Shown here piece after piece: positions 27,466 to 35,725 of a stretch of DNA of 64,000 nt. The position numbers and the translations under genes are program-made. The DNA lies in NCBI RefSeq assembly GCF_002847305.1, contig NZ_CP025408.1:3183001-3247000 (forward strand), written 5' to 3'. The stretch is from Paracoccus tegillarcae (GTDB lineage Bacteria > Pseudomonadota > Alphaproteobacteria > Rhodobacterales > Rhodobacteraceae). The notes under the pieces are model-generated. The model saw only the letters and a list, made by a program, of their open reading frames with translations, was not told where the DNA came from and did no database searches. The number at the start of each line of letters is the position of its first letter. Within the stretch, counting starts at the first letter, position 1.

Positions 27466-27987
27466 ATGCTAAGTTACGCAGAGAAAATAAACTTACTGCT
27501 TCTGTGTGATCTGCTCGACGGCCTTGAGATAGATAGTTCAGTAGATCGGGACGCGATCCGAAAAGCGATAAGTAGTGGGAACACTTGGAGCCTCACTTGG
27601 GATGTTCTTCCGGACTACCCAGAACCAATCAAAGATGTCGTTACAGAGACGGCCGATATTCTTTCGATGTGGCGTGTTTTGGAGCACGACTTCTCGCAAC
27701 TTTCTGAGGCAGATAAAGAGCTAGTCAGCACTAACGCTGGCCCGGGCGCAGATATTGCGTTCGAAGGTTTCGACGGAAACAACGATCCCCACTATGGGGT
27801 GGCGTGTCACCTAATCCAAACAATGGGCCGGTTTGACGAGTTTTCAAAGCGTGGTCTTAATTCGCACTCTTCTGTCAGCTTGCAGCGGTATCGCCGTATC
27901 TTGAAACAATACAAGGCTGCATTGAAAGGCGTCGGCAAGGGGTTCAGTGCTCACGATCTGATCGAGATATTGAAGATCAAAACTTGA
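27466..27987 (+). CDS. YfbU-family protein (satellite cargo)
   Basis: The 173-aa protein matches E. coli YfbU in pattern: MLSYAEKINLLLLCDLLDGL, VVTETADILSMWRVLEHDFSQL, IAFEGFDGNNDPHYGVACHLI and VSLQRYRRILKQYKAAL. YfbU has been linked to cell-death phenotypes on overproduction, but its biochemical role is unknown. Base composition is markedly richer in A+T than in the neighbours. With the upstream RHH gene it resembles a regulator-effector or toxin-antitoxin-like pair. Confidence 0.75.
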   Translation: MLSYAEKINLLLLCDLLDGLEIDSSVDRDAIRKAISSGNTWSLTWDVLPDYPEPIKDVVTETADILSMWRVLEHDFSQLSEADKELVSTNAGPGADIAFEGFDGNNDPHYGVACHLIQTMGRFDEFSKRGLNSHSSVSLQRYRRILKQYKAALKGVGKGFSAHDLIEILKIKT

Positions 27988-28214
27988 CCGCAATGCGTTG
28001 GGCCGGAGCAACATCCCGCTGCCCCGGCCCCTTGGTCCCCAGACGCGGGGTCCGGCTGGCTGCCCCCGGTTTCACCCGTGACAGCCTGCGCCGCGCCCCC
28101 GGAGGTTTCCCAGAGGCCGCGCCGTGACGGGGTTTTCGGCCTACGCAACCGGGCACTCGCCGTCTTATCCCGATGCCTTCGCGGGGAACAGATAACCCGC
28201 CGGGTGCATCAGCC
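27988..28214. other. Convergent intergenic region
   Basis: This is a GC-rich gap of 227 bp between the ends of the YfbU gene and the portal gene. Short GC-rich self-complementary pieces occur, but no hairpin with a U-tract and no convincing ORF. A packaging (cos or pac) site is possible and cannot be recognised by eye. Confidence 0.3.
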
Positions 28215-29300
28215 CTATTCGTCCGCCCAGTCAATGAAGCTTTCCGCGTCCTTGATCGTCTGCACGTCCAGCCCTGCCGCCTTGGCCTCGGCCAGCGCGC
28301 CCAGCATGGTCGCGAAGGCCCGCGCCTTGCCGCCAGCGTCAAACGCCTGCATCGGTCGAACCACCTCGATTTTTACGGCCTGCCCGAATTTCTCTGACGC
28401 TTCCTCGGCCATCAGCCCGGCAATGGGTTGCAGGACCAATTGGGCGAGATGGCGCTGTGCCTCTCTGACCAGCGGTCCCTGCGCATTCTGCGCGAACATG
28501 GCAGGCAAGATGCCATATACGGCATAGATCGCGCCCTTGGCCTCGGTCAGCATCTTGTCGGCCAGCGTCCTTTCCAGATCGGGCGATAGCTGATCCGGCG
28601 ATTTCCCAAGGTTCGGGTTCATGCCCGCCGCCGTCGCCTGCGCCACGCCCTCGATCACCAGAGAGGCCCCTCGACGGCCACGGAAGCCGCGCCGCAACTC
28701 GGCCATATCCTCGGTGCTGCCCTCGGGGACAGGCACGATCAGGCTGCCCAGGGGCGCGTCCTTGAACACGTCGCGCAGGGCGGTTTCCACCTCATGCAGC
28801 AGTTGCGCCGATAGCTGCGCCCGTCGCAGGGGTGCCGTGCCGGTCCAGGGCGTCACGTTGTCGCTGCCGATGCGGAAGTGCAGCACCTCGGCCGCCAGCG
28901 CGTTTTCGGAACGCCCGCCGCCCGCCTCGGGAATGCCAAGGCGATAGACGCGGGGGATGCCGTTGCGGGTGGACAAGTCCCAATCGGTCGCCGGAATGAG
29001 CCGGTCGCGGATCAGGAATACCGCCTCCCCGCGCAGGGCCAGCGCCCGCGCCGTGATTGCCAGCGTTCGCCGGTCCAGCAGGTCAGTGCCAGTCACATCG
29101 GCCAGTGACAGCCCGCTTTCCCAAAGGCTGACGCAGGTCTGCACCGCCGCCGTGACCTCGGCCAGCCCGGATGCGCCGCTGATCCAGTTTTCGCGGGCAG
29201 CCATGACCGCCGCCGTATAGCCGGGGGCCACAGCGCGGGTTTCGGAAAGGGGCAAATTTGCACCTTTATTGCGCCGGTTGAACAGATCCATGATGCCCAT
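28215..29300 (-). CDS. Phage portal protein (HK97 type)
   Basis: The 361-aa protein starts at ATG 29300, overlapping the protease stop (TGATG). Portal-like blocks are VQTCVSLWESGLSLADV, LALRGEAVFLIRD, AEVLHFRIGSDNVTPWTGTAPL and the C-terminal crown region FGQAVKIEVVRP. The portal dodecamer is the DNA entry vertex that docks TerL. It is slightly short compared with typical 400-aa HK97 portals. It is the last gene of the head module. Confidence 0.85.
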   Translation of the reverse strand: MGIMDLFNRRNKGANLPLSETRAVAPGYTAAVMAARENWISGASGLAEVTAAVQTCVSLWESGLSLADVTGTDLLDRRTLAITARALALRGEAVFLIRDRLIPATDWDLSTRNGIPRVYRLGIPEAGGGRSENALAAEVLHFRIGSDNVTPWTGTAPLRRAQLSAQLLHEVETALRDVFKDAPLGSLIVPVPEGSTEDMAELRRGFRGRRGASLVIEGVAQATAAGMNPNLGKSPDQLSPDLERTLADKMLTEAKGAIYAVYGILPAMFAQNAQGPLVREAQRHLAQLVLQPIAGLMAEEASEKFGQAVKIEVVRPMQAFDAGGKARAFATMLGALAEAKAAGLDVQTIKDAESFIDWADE

Positions 29301-29854
29301 CAGAGCCTCCACCGATTGAGGGGATGGACAGCGCCCCGATAGGGCTGGCGGTCCTGATGCGTTTCCCATGCCCGCGCCTCGATCTGTGCAGCGGGATAGG
29401 CGGGGCGGGTGACTGCCGAGATTTCAAAGAGCGCCGCCCGCGTCACGGTGCGCAACAGCCCGTCGCTGCGCCGCTCGATCCGCTCGCCATCGCTGGCAAC
29501 CCGGAAGCCGGGGGACAGGCCCCGGATCAGCCCGGACGCATGGGCGGCCAGAAAGTCCCGCGCCCAGCTTGTGCCCGCGTCAATCCGCGCCTCTATCCGC
29601 AGCGCGTCGTCGGTATCCCGCAGGGTCAGGTTGCCCGCCGCCCGTGAGGCGAGGGGCTTGTTGAAGTCGTGACCGGCCAGCAGGTGAATATCCTCACCCG
29701 CCTCGATCCGGTCGGCAAAGGCCCGTGCGGCGATAACCTCGCGCCGCCCCGGTGCCAGTTCGGTTTCCGCGCCGTAGGGGAACGTCGCAGACAGGCGGGT
29801 TTCCCCGCCCTCGCTGCGCAGTTCCAGCGCGCCGATGGACGCCCCCCACAGCAT
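29300..29854 (-). CDS. HK97-type prohead protease
   Basis: The 184-aa peptidase U35 family protein has catalytic His in LLAGHDFNKPLASR and Ser in GLIRGLSPGFRV. EISAVTRPAYPAAQIEAR is the family's terminal block. ATG 29854 overlaps the capsid stop (TAATG). A longer ORF reading through the capsid gene is an artefact. It processes the scaffold (delta) part of the capsid protein. Confidence 0.9.
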   Translation of the reverse strand: MLWGASIGALELRSEGGETRLSATFPYGAETELAPGRREVIAARAFADRIEAGEDIHLLAGHDFNKPLASRAAGNLTLRDTDDALRIEARIDAGTSWARDFLAAHASGLIRGLSPGFRVASDGERIERRSDGLLRTVTRAALFEISAVTRPAYPAAQIEARAWETHQDRQPYRGAVHPLNRWRL

Positions 29855-31089
29855 TACGGTGCCCCGACGCCGGTCAGGATGCGAGTTTGCAAGCCTCGCG
29901 CCACGGTCACATCCGCCGTCAGCAGGCCGGTCAGTCGCAGGCCACCGTTCTGCGCATCGGTGTAGGGATCGCGGATCATGTCCACGCCGCCCCAGAGGCC
30001 AAGGAAGGCCGGGGGAACGCCGCCTGCCGAGGTGGTCAGGATCGCCGTGCCCGCGTCCAACTGATTCGCCAGGGCGATGTTGCCCGCCGGGATATGCTTC
30101 ACCAGCCGGTCCCATTCGGAGACCGCCGTGCCCGCAATCAGCGTGTCGTCCAGTTCCGCCCAGATGGCCGGTTCAAAGGCCATGTTGACGCCCGATGCGG
30201 CGCTGATCGCGTTGGCTTCCATGAAGGCCACGACCTCGGCCCGGAAGGCCGCCCAGCTTGCCGCAGCACCGACCGCTGTGCTGGTGATGCCATAGATCGC
30301 CGCACCGGGGACGATGCCCAGAGGCTGTCCAGCAGCGCCGCTGCCCATCAGCACCGCCCGGTCCAGTTCAGCACCGATGGCCGCCGACATGTCGCGCCGC
30401 ACGGCCTGTTCCAGTCCTTCGCCCGCCTGTTTCAGCGCCTTGCGGGTGATCCGCATGTGCGCCCCAAGGGTGTGATCCGGTGCCAGCGCCCGCTCGGCAG
30501 TCTGGAACGGGTTCGGGCCGGGAACGTTCGCGCCCTCGGTCGCCGCCCATCCTGCAATCGCGCCTGCCGTGGCAACCGGCCATTCGACCGATCCTTGCGC
30601 GATGTTGATGGTCTGGACGCCCAGCTTGGCCGCCACCGATGCCGGGAACAGCCGGTCGATGATCGGGCGCGTCTGCACCGGGTTCGGCACGTCAGCCGCG
30701 ACCGTGTTGCGCTGTTCCAGCACGTCCAGCGGAACCGGGATGCCGCGATAGCCGCCCGCGTTGCGCATTTCCTGCACGATCTCGGCAGTCTGCCCCGACA
30801 GGGCGCGGCCCTCGTCCAGCGCCAGCACCACCTGCCGCAACTCGAACCGGCCCATCATCTCGGCCCATTCCTGCGAGGAACGGGTTTCCAGATCGGCCCC
30901 GCCTTCGCGGCGTTCGGTATCCTCGGCAATCAGCGCCGCGCGATAGCGGGTTTCGTTGCTGCGGTATTCAGCATCCATGTTTTCCATGTTGCGGGTTTCG
31001 TCATCGGTCGGCTTGTCCTTGCCCACCAGTTCCGCCAGTGCCTGCCGGATTTCCGACTGGCGACGGGCGATTTTCACAGAGTCCAGCAT
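29854..31089 (-). CDS. Phage major capsid protein (HK97 fold)
   Basis: The 411-aa protein starts MLDSVKIARRQSEIRQALAEL, a helical scaffold domain of about 110 residues. HK97-fold features follow: VEWPVATAGAIAGWAATEG, HTLGAHMRITRKALKQAGEGLEQAVRRDMSAAIGAELDRAVLMG, and GLWGGVDMIRDPYTDAQNG. ATG 31089 is used; the ORF upstream of it runs into the HNH gene. Full length and intact, it can form its own head. Confidence 0.92.
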   Translation of the reverse strand: MLDSVKIARRQSEIRQALAELVGKDKPTDDETRNMENMDAEYRSNETRYRAALIAEDTERREGGADLETRSSQEWAEMMGRFELRQVVLALDEGRALSGQTAEIVQEMRNAGGYRGIPVPLDVLEQRNTVAADVPNPVQTRPIIDRLFPASVAAKLGVQTINIAQGSVEWPVATAGAIAGWAATEGANVPGPNPFQTAERALAPDHTLGAHMRITRKALKQAGEGLEQAVRRDMSAAIGAELDRAVLMGSGAAGQPLGIVPGAAIYGITSTAVGAAASWAAFRAEVVAFMEANAISAASGVNMAFEPAIWAELDDTLIAGTAVSEWDRLVKHIPAGNIALANQLDAGTAILTTSAGGVPPAFLGLWGGVDMIRDPYTDAQNGGLRLTGLLTADVTVARGLQTRILTGVGAP

Positions 31090-31097
31090 GATATACC

Positions 31098-31424
31098 TCA
31101 CATTGCCGGGTTGGGTTGTGTCGCCAGTTCGGCAACGGCTTTGCCCCAGGCTTGACGCTCGGGGGTGATGATCGGCGCGGGATGCCCGCATTCGATTCTT
31201 GTTTTTCTGGTGTGACAGGAAGAACAGCGGGTTGCGCAATTCGTCGGGTCGAAGGCCAGTTCCGGGTTCGTCCGCACCGGCTTCACATGGTCAATTTCCA
31301 GCCGCCCGCGCGCCGTGCCGCAATCGACACAGGCCCATCCGTCCCGTTCCAGCACCGCCTGCCGCAGCACCTGCCAGCGCCGGGTTGAGGTGACGCGTCG
31401 GGAATGGCGCTGATATTCTCGCAT
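31098..31424 (-). CDS. HNH endonuclease
   Basis: The 108-aa HNH protein has the zinc pairs CVDCG and CSSCH and the core LEIDHVKPVRTNPELAFDPTNCATRC. Start ATG 31424 overlaps the TerL stop. Phage HNH proteins next to terminase genes (as gp74 in HK97) assist cos cleavage with TerL, so this suggests cos-type packaging. Confidence 0.9.
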   Translation of the reverse strand: MREYQRHSRRVTSTRRWQVLRQAVLERDGWACVDCGTARGRLEIDHVKPVRTNPELAFDPTNCATRCSSCHTRKTRIECGHPAPIITPERQAWGKAVAELATQPNPAM

Positions 31425-33067
31425 CAGGCCCATGCCAGCCTCGCTTTCCGCGTCGGTGCCGCTTTCATGCGCTGCCCCTGCGCCACGGCCAGCAGAGCGG
31501 CCGCCGCCGCGTCGATCCGGCCAAGGGACCGGGCTTTCGCCAGCTTGGCGTTGTTCGCCGGGTCCAGCAGGACGATGGCGTCAGAGAAGGCAGAGCGCAG
31601 CAGCAGGGACGGGGCCACCTTCACCTCGCCGTCGAACAGCGCGCGCCGGAACCGCTCAATATCCTCGGAGCCATCTTTCCAGCCGAAGCCCCGCCACAGG
31701 AACGGGACACGGGCCAGCCCGGCCTTTTCCATCGCCTCGATAAATTCGGCGTGGCGGAAGCGGTCTCCCACGATGCAAGCGGGCTGAATGCCGTCCAACT
31801 GCCGCACGATCTCGGCCAGCCACGGACCGGGCGGCACGGTCGCATCGCCCATCACGGTCATCTCGCCGCGTTCCTGCATCTCGACATAGCGCCCAGAGAC
31901 GCCATCAGCCGCGCCACGGTCAGCCAGCGAGGGATTGCCGGGGAAGGTGCCCAGAGCCTCAAGGCGGCCAGTCTCGGGCCAGTAGAAGGCCGCTGCCGAC
32001 ATGGACCGACTGCCGCCCAGGTCAACGCCCAGGATGCAAGGCCCGTCGCGCGGGGGAAGCTGATCCGGGTCAACCTCAGCCGACAGCCATTCATCGACCG
32101 TGACCAACACGCTGCGATCCTCGGTCGAGACACGTTCGTTCCGGTTCAGGTTGCGGAAGCTGGACAGGGCAGAACCGCCCCGCGCAATCGCCCGCTTGGC
32201 CTGCGCGACCAGCCATTCCGGGGTGGAGCCGATGCCCTCGGTCGCGCCGGGATTGGCTGCCAGCAGGCTTTCCAGATCGTCGGCAGGCAGCCCGAAGGAC
32301 GGGCGATGTTCCTGCACATAGGTTCCGGGCGGGGGTTCATCCAGCCAGCGGGAAAAGGTGTTCGCATCGTCGGGGGCCGAGGTGCTGATAATCAGCGCCC
32401 GCCCGTCGCGCTTGCCGAGGCCCGAGAGGATGGCATTTTCGAGATTGTCGCCTTTCTCGCGTTCCCACGCCGCCCGTTCGTCCATCAGGGCCAGCGTCGG
32501 AGCGCCGCCCAGGATCGATTTGCCGTCAGCCGCGATACAGCGGGCCAGCCCGCCGCCATTGCCCGAGTATTCGACTTCCAGCTTGGAGCCGCGACGGATC
32601 AGGAATTGTTCCTGTTCATCCTCGGGCAGCCCCTCGATGAAGCCGACCAGGAATTGAAACGCCGTCTTGGCCTGATCGCGGTTCCGGGCAGCGAACAGGA
32701 TTTCGCGTTTCGGCTGATCGTCCCACACGCCCTTGAGCGCGCCCAGGGCCAGCCCGGCAGACAGCGCCGTCTTGGCATTGCCTCGACCGATAGACAGGCA
32801 GGCCACCATCACGCCATCGCCCAGAGCGCCGCGAACGAACCGCTTCTGAAACTCGGCCAGCGTGAGTGGCTGCCCGGCCATTTTTCCCTCTGGAATTTTC
32901 AGGGTTTCCAGAAACTCAATCGCCAGATCGGCAGGATTCGGGTTCGGAAGAGAGAGCGGAACACTCAGCCGCCGGTCCCCAGCCCCAGAGGCTTTCCGGG
33001 CATTGGGACCAGATCCAGCCTGCCCCTTCGCCCTCTTGCGTGTCGCCGTCACCACCACCTTCGTCAT
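31424..33067 (-). CDS. terL: Terminase large subunit
   Basis: The 547-aa packaging motor has a deviant Walker A (SIGRGNAKT, residues 92-100), Walker B TLALMDE (191-197), a coupling STSAPDD motif, and an RNase H-like nuclease domain with CILGVDLGGSRSMSA and RIDAAAAALLAVA. Start ATG 33067 overlaps the connector stop. The upstream part of the open frame is the antisense of the connector. Presence of its own TerL, not just TerS, sets this element apart from helper-capsid-stealing satellites. Confidence 0.93.
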   Translation of the reverse strand: MTKVVVTATRKRAKGQAGSGPNARKASGAGDRRLSVPLSLPNPNPADLAIEFLETLKIPEGKMAGQPLTLAEFQKRFVRGALGDGVMVACLSIGRGNAKTALSAGLALGALKGVWDDQPKREILFAARNRDQAKTAFQFLVGFIEGLPEDEQEQFLIRRGSKLEVEYSGNGGGLARCIAADGKSILGGAPTLALMDERAAWEREKGDNLENAILSGLGKRDGRALIISTSAPDDANTFSRWLDEPPPGTYVQEHRPSFGLPADDLESLLAANPGATEGIGSTPEWLVAQAKRAIARGGSALSSFRNLNRNERVSTEDRSVLVTVDEWLSAEVDPDQLPPRDGPCILGVDLGGSRSMSAAAFYWPETGRLEALGTFPGNPSLADRGAADGVSGRYVEMQERGEMTVMGDATVPPGPWLAEIVRQLDGIQPACIVGDRFRHAEFIEAMEKAGLARVPFLWRGFGWKDGSEDIERFRRALFDGEVKVAPSLLLRSAFSDAIVLLDPANNAKLAKARSLGRIDAAAAALLAVAQGQRMKAAPTRKARLAWA

Positions 33068-33621
33068 GCCACGGCCACCTTGCGATGACGGGCAGCGATG
33101 CGAGCCGCTGCAATGGACAGCCCTTGCTTGTGTTCGGTCAGAGCCCGGGCATCGTAGAGGTGTGCAGCGTGATCGCTGATCGCCAGTTGCAGGTCGCTGG
33201 GGATGCTGGCCTGATCCATGCCATAGCCTGCCGGATAGTTGATGCGCAGATATTGGCCGTGCCCCGATGCAGTCAGTGACAGGACGGGATAGCGCCCGCC
33301 CTCGATCCACCAGCCTGCCGGGTGCGGGGTCACGTTGCCCGCCTCATCGATCAGTTCGACAGTGAGGGGATGCTCAGTCAGGGCCTCGGTCCAGAACGGG
33401 CCAATGGGCAGGGGGATGCGGCAGCACCAGTCGCCCAGCGTGACAGTGATCCGTTGCGCCAGCAGGGCCAGCCCGCAATGCGCCTCGATCTCCTGCGCCG
33501 CTGTGTTGCCAAGCTGCGAGACTTCCCAATCCGCATAGTCGCCATCAATGCGCCCGCGTTCCTTCACGTCTGCCAGGACGTAAGGTGCCGCCGTGCTGAT
33601 CGGGGTGCGGGTGATGTTCAT
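33064..33621 (-). CDS. Head-tail connector protein
   Basis: The 185-aa protein resembles gp6-like connectors: an early helix (DYADWEVSQLGNTAAQEIEAHCGLALLAQRITVTLG), a central beta region (IPLPIGPFWTEALTEHPLTVELID) and YLRINYPAGYG. The C-terminal LQLAISDHAAHLYDAR is the typical DNA-packaging helix. It is the first gene of the head operon. This is the interface to which helper tails could attach. Confidence 0.75.
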   Translation of the reverse strand: MNITRTPISTAAPYVLADVKERGRIDGDYADWEVSQLGNTAAQEIEAHCGLALLAQRITVTLGDWCCRIPLPIGPFWTEALTEHPLTVELIDEAGNVTPHPAGWWIEGGRYPVLSLTASGHGQYLRINYPAGYGMDQASIPSDLQLAISDHAAHLYDARALTEHKQGLSIAAARIAARHRKVAVA

Positions 33622-34116
33622 GCTCTTGCCTGTTCCTGTTATCTTATAACGTATCTCAGTTGAGAATCATTCGCAACTAGTGAGTGGAGTTGAGCCGGCC
33701 CCCGCTACTGTCCCCCCGACATGCAGGGGACAGACCTTCGCGGCGCTGCGGCCATGACCTGTATCCACGCGATGCCCGGTATCGAGGGCCAGCCGCTGTC
33801 CCGCAGGCTTTGATCCTGCCCCGGCTCGGCCTCACGCATCGTTCTGCGTATCTCGGCTTTGCCAGTCCCCGGTCGTCTTTCCGCGCCTCAATGACTCGGT
33901 ATCCCGCCGGTGGGTTCTGTGTCGCGTTTCTGGCAGGGCCTAGAAGGTGCCGGTTTCCTGCCGGGGTGGGGAAGTCCCCAGGTCTGTTTTCCCCGCTGAT
34001 TTCGCTCGGCGGTCAGAAGCTAGGGCGGATGGTGGAATATGCCCGGCTCATGGTCCGGTCTGCTTCGGTGAATGGACGCCCCTGCACCACGCCCACGATG
34101 CAGGGGCGCGGCGGTG
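33622..34116. other. 495-bp non-coding control region upstream of the head operon
   Basis: This is the largest gap in an otherwise overlapping element. It contains a near-palindrome (33660-33676), a TATAAG-like hexamer just inside it on the minus strand, and a perfect 10-bp hairpin (CGCCCCTGCA at 34077-34086 with TGCAGGGGCG at 34099-34108) just after the TOPRIM stop. The middle has no convincing ORF. It probably holds the late promoter and possibly a small RNA. Confidence 0.45.
33660..33676. promoter_or_regulatory. Near-palindrome TTGAGAAT-C-ATTCGCAA
   Basis: The two 8-bp arms match at 7 of 8 positions around a central C. It lies 39 bp upstream of the connector start on the minus strand. It resembles iron-responsive boxes of rhodobacteria (TGAGAATnATTCTCA pattern) but may simply be a phage-type operator controlling the head genes. 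Confidence 0.4.
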
Positions 34117-35046
34117 CTATGTCGGGCCGGTCAGAAGCAAGCGCGTGACTTCCTCGCGTTCGCGTTCTTCGCTGGCTTCGTCCATTCCGTATTGGACGAA
34201 ATCGAAGTGGCGCTCGATTGCCTCGCGCAGAATGTCGGCAATGACGTTCGGGGGCAGGGCTTCAAGCTGGCATGTGCCGCCAGTCCAGCCCTTTGACCGG
34301 CTGTCTGTTGCCTTCGCTGGCGCTGTCGGAAGATCGTAATGGCGGACCTGATCTTCGGTCAGCGCCACACGCTCGAAGTCAACGGTGATGGTGCCCCAAG
34401 GCCGGTCGGCCTCCACGAATGCGGCCACGTCCTCGGCCACGCTCTCGAAGATCGACTCGCCGCTAGGGTCATAATCGCCCAGGTGCAGGATGATGGTTGG
34501 CTTCCCGATCCGGCAGATGCGATCCGCCAAATCCTTCTTTGCCGTGAGACTGTCGAAGCCGCCCGACGAATAGACCTGCACGGAATACGGGCTTGCTGTC
34601 TCGTGCAGCTGCGGCAGCATCCCCGCCGCCTCGCACCACACCTCGATGTGGTATTCCTGCCCGGCCAACTTGTCGCGCTTGTAGTTCTTGCTGATGTAGC
34701 GCAGGTGGGCAAGGAATGCGTCCTTGTCGTCCCAGTGCAGATTGTAGCGCGTCGTCACGCCATCGTCGCGGATCGCCTTGAAAGGGATCAGGCGGGCGCG
34801 CCGTGCATTGGCGAGGTGGTGGCAAAGGCGACTATAAGCCGCCTCCGTCTTGTCATAACCGTGTGCCCCGACCATGCGATAGAAGATCTGGCGACAGGTC
34901 AGCGGCCAATACTGGCGGTACTCGTCCAGCACCGCTTGCGCCTGTTCCAGCAGTTCGCGGGTCTTGGCCTGTGGGTTGTAGTTCTCGATGTAGCCGCGGG
35001 CGCGGCCAGTTTTACGGCTTGCCGTAGAAAGATGATGTTCGCTCAT
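34117..35046 (-). CDS. TOPRIM protein related to topoisomerase VI A / Spo11
   Basis: The 309-aa protein has a winged-helix-like N-domain with a possible active Tyr in LTCRQIFYRMVGAHGY. The TOPRIM domain has acidic residues in IEVWCEAAGM and IILHLGDYDPSGESIF. CQLEALPPNVIADILREAIE follows. ATG 35046 overlaps the upstream stop. No B-subunit (ATPase) gene is near, as in the 'Mini-A' proteins of plasmids and viruses. It may supply replication or DNA processing for element 1, which has no other replication gene. Confidence 0.6.
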   Translation of the reverse strand: MSEHHLSTASRKTGRARGYIENYNPQAKTRELLEQAQAVLDEYRQYWPLTCRQIFYRMVGAHGYDKTEAAYSRLCHHLANARRARLIPFKAIRDDGVTTRYNLHWDDKDAFLAHLRYISKNYKRDKLAGQEYHIEVWCEAAGMLPQLHETASPYSVQVYSSGGFDSLTAKKDLADRICRIGKPTIILHLGDYDPSGESIFESVAEDVAAFVEADRPWGTITVDFERVALTEDQVRHYDLPTAPAKATDSRSKGWTGGTCQLEALPPNVIADILREAIERHFDFVQYGMDEASEEREREEVTRLLLTGPT

Positions 35047-35267
35047 TCGATCACCTCGAAGTCGCCTTCGCCGGTGTCGCGATAGAGTTCGTTCACCATG
35101 CTGTTCATCAGCGCGTGTTGCTTCGGGCTTGGGGTCCAGTTCCGCCGCCGGGATTGGCTGGCGATGGACCGGGCGAAGCCCTTGGCCCATTCATTCGTCG
35201 CCATCCGGCAGACGGTCGGCCATGACCACAGCAGTTCGTCCACGGGGCGCAGGGTGCTGCTATTCAT
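35043..35267 (-). CDS. Small protein (74 aa)
   Basis: It reads MNSSTLRPVDELLWSWPTVC, then WAKGFARSIASQSRRRNWTPSPKQHALMNSMVNELY. It is basic and helical with no recognised family. It overlaps both neighbours by 4 bp. The basic centre would suit DNA binding; a terminase small subunit is possible but unsupported. Confidence 0.55.
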   Translation of the reverse strand: MNSSTLRPVDELLWSWPTVCRMATNEWAKGFARSIASQSRRRNWTPSPKQHALMNSMVNELYRDTGEGDFEVIE

Positions 35268-35725
35268 GCCGCCGCCCTCCGGTCCAGATGCCCGAGGAAC
35301 GCCGCCTGATCCGGCCCGCTCATCGCCTCATAGCTGGCGAGGCAGAACGCCTTGAGTTCCGCCCGGGTGGCCCATGCGGCCCAGTCGCGCGCCTCGGTCA
35401 TGATCGCGTTGAAGATCGGCATCGGCTGTCCGGGGCGCAGAGCCTCGATAAGCAGTTCCAGCAGGAACAGGCGGTCGCGGGGGTCGCAGGCCGCGACGGC
35501 GGCGCACAACGGCCTTGCCGCCGTCTCTCGCCGCGTGTTATTGTCGATCCAATCGAACCACGATTGCAGATCAGCCCCGATTGCGCCCGCCAGCGCGTCG
35601 GGGTTTTCTTTTGCCAGCCCGGAACCGGGGTTGGACAAACGCGGATTTTCCGCAACGATTTCAACGGTGCACTCGGGGCAGGTTGGACAACCCAACCCCT
35701 TTGAATCGCAAGGATTCTTGCACAA
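35264..35725 (-). CDS. Cys-rich protein, first gene after attR
   Basis: The 153-aa frame from TTG 35725 starts CKNPCDSKGLGCPTCPEC, a Cys cluster of zinc-ribbon type. A helical part follows (LQSWFDWIDNNTRRETAARP, then LFLLELLIEALRPGQPM and AELKAFCLASYEAMSG). The frame stays open across attR into flanking DNA, so the native start is uncertain. TTG 35725 directly abuts the att core. Excision would change the DNA upstream of this gene. Confidence 0.5.
   Translation of the reverse strand: MCKNPCDSKGLGCPTCPECTVEIVAENPRLSNPGSGLAKENPDALAGAIGADLQSWFDWIDNNTRRETAARPLCAAVAACDPRDRLFLLELLIEALRPGQPMPIFNAIMTEARDWAAWATRAELKAFCLASYEAMSGPDQAAFLGHLDRRAAA

Noticed and set aside
27977..28342. 121-aa minus-strand frame at the end of the portal gene
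   Set aside because: It runs in another frame through the portal C-terminus and the GC-rich gap, and has no start signal.
28215..33621. Gene transfer agent (RcGTA) head cluster
   Set aside because: Rhodobacterial GTAs also have portal, protease and capsid genes, but they lack integrase and att repeats, keep tail genes alongside, and use the order TerL-portal-protease-capsid.
33684..34148. 154-aa plus-strand frame in the satellite control region
   Set aside because: No ribosome site, no recognisable domain, and composition like shuffled GC-rich DNA.
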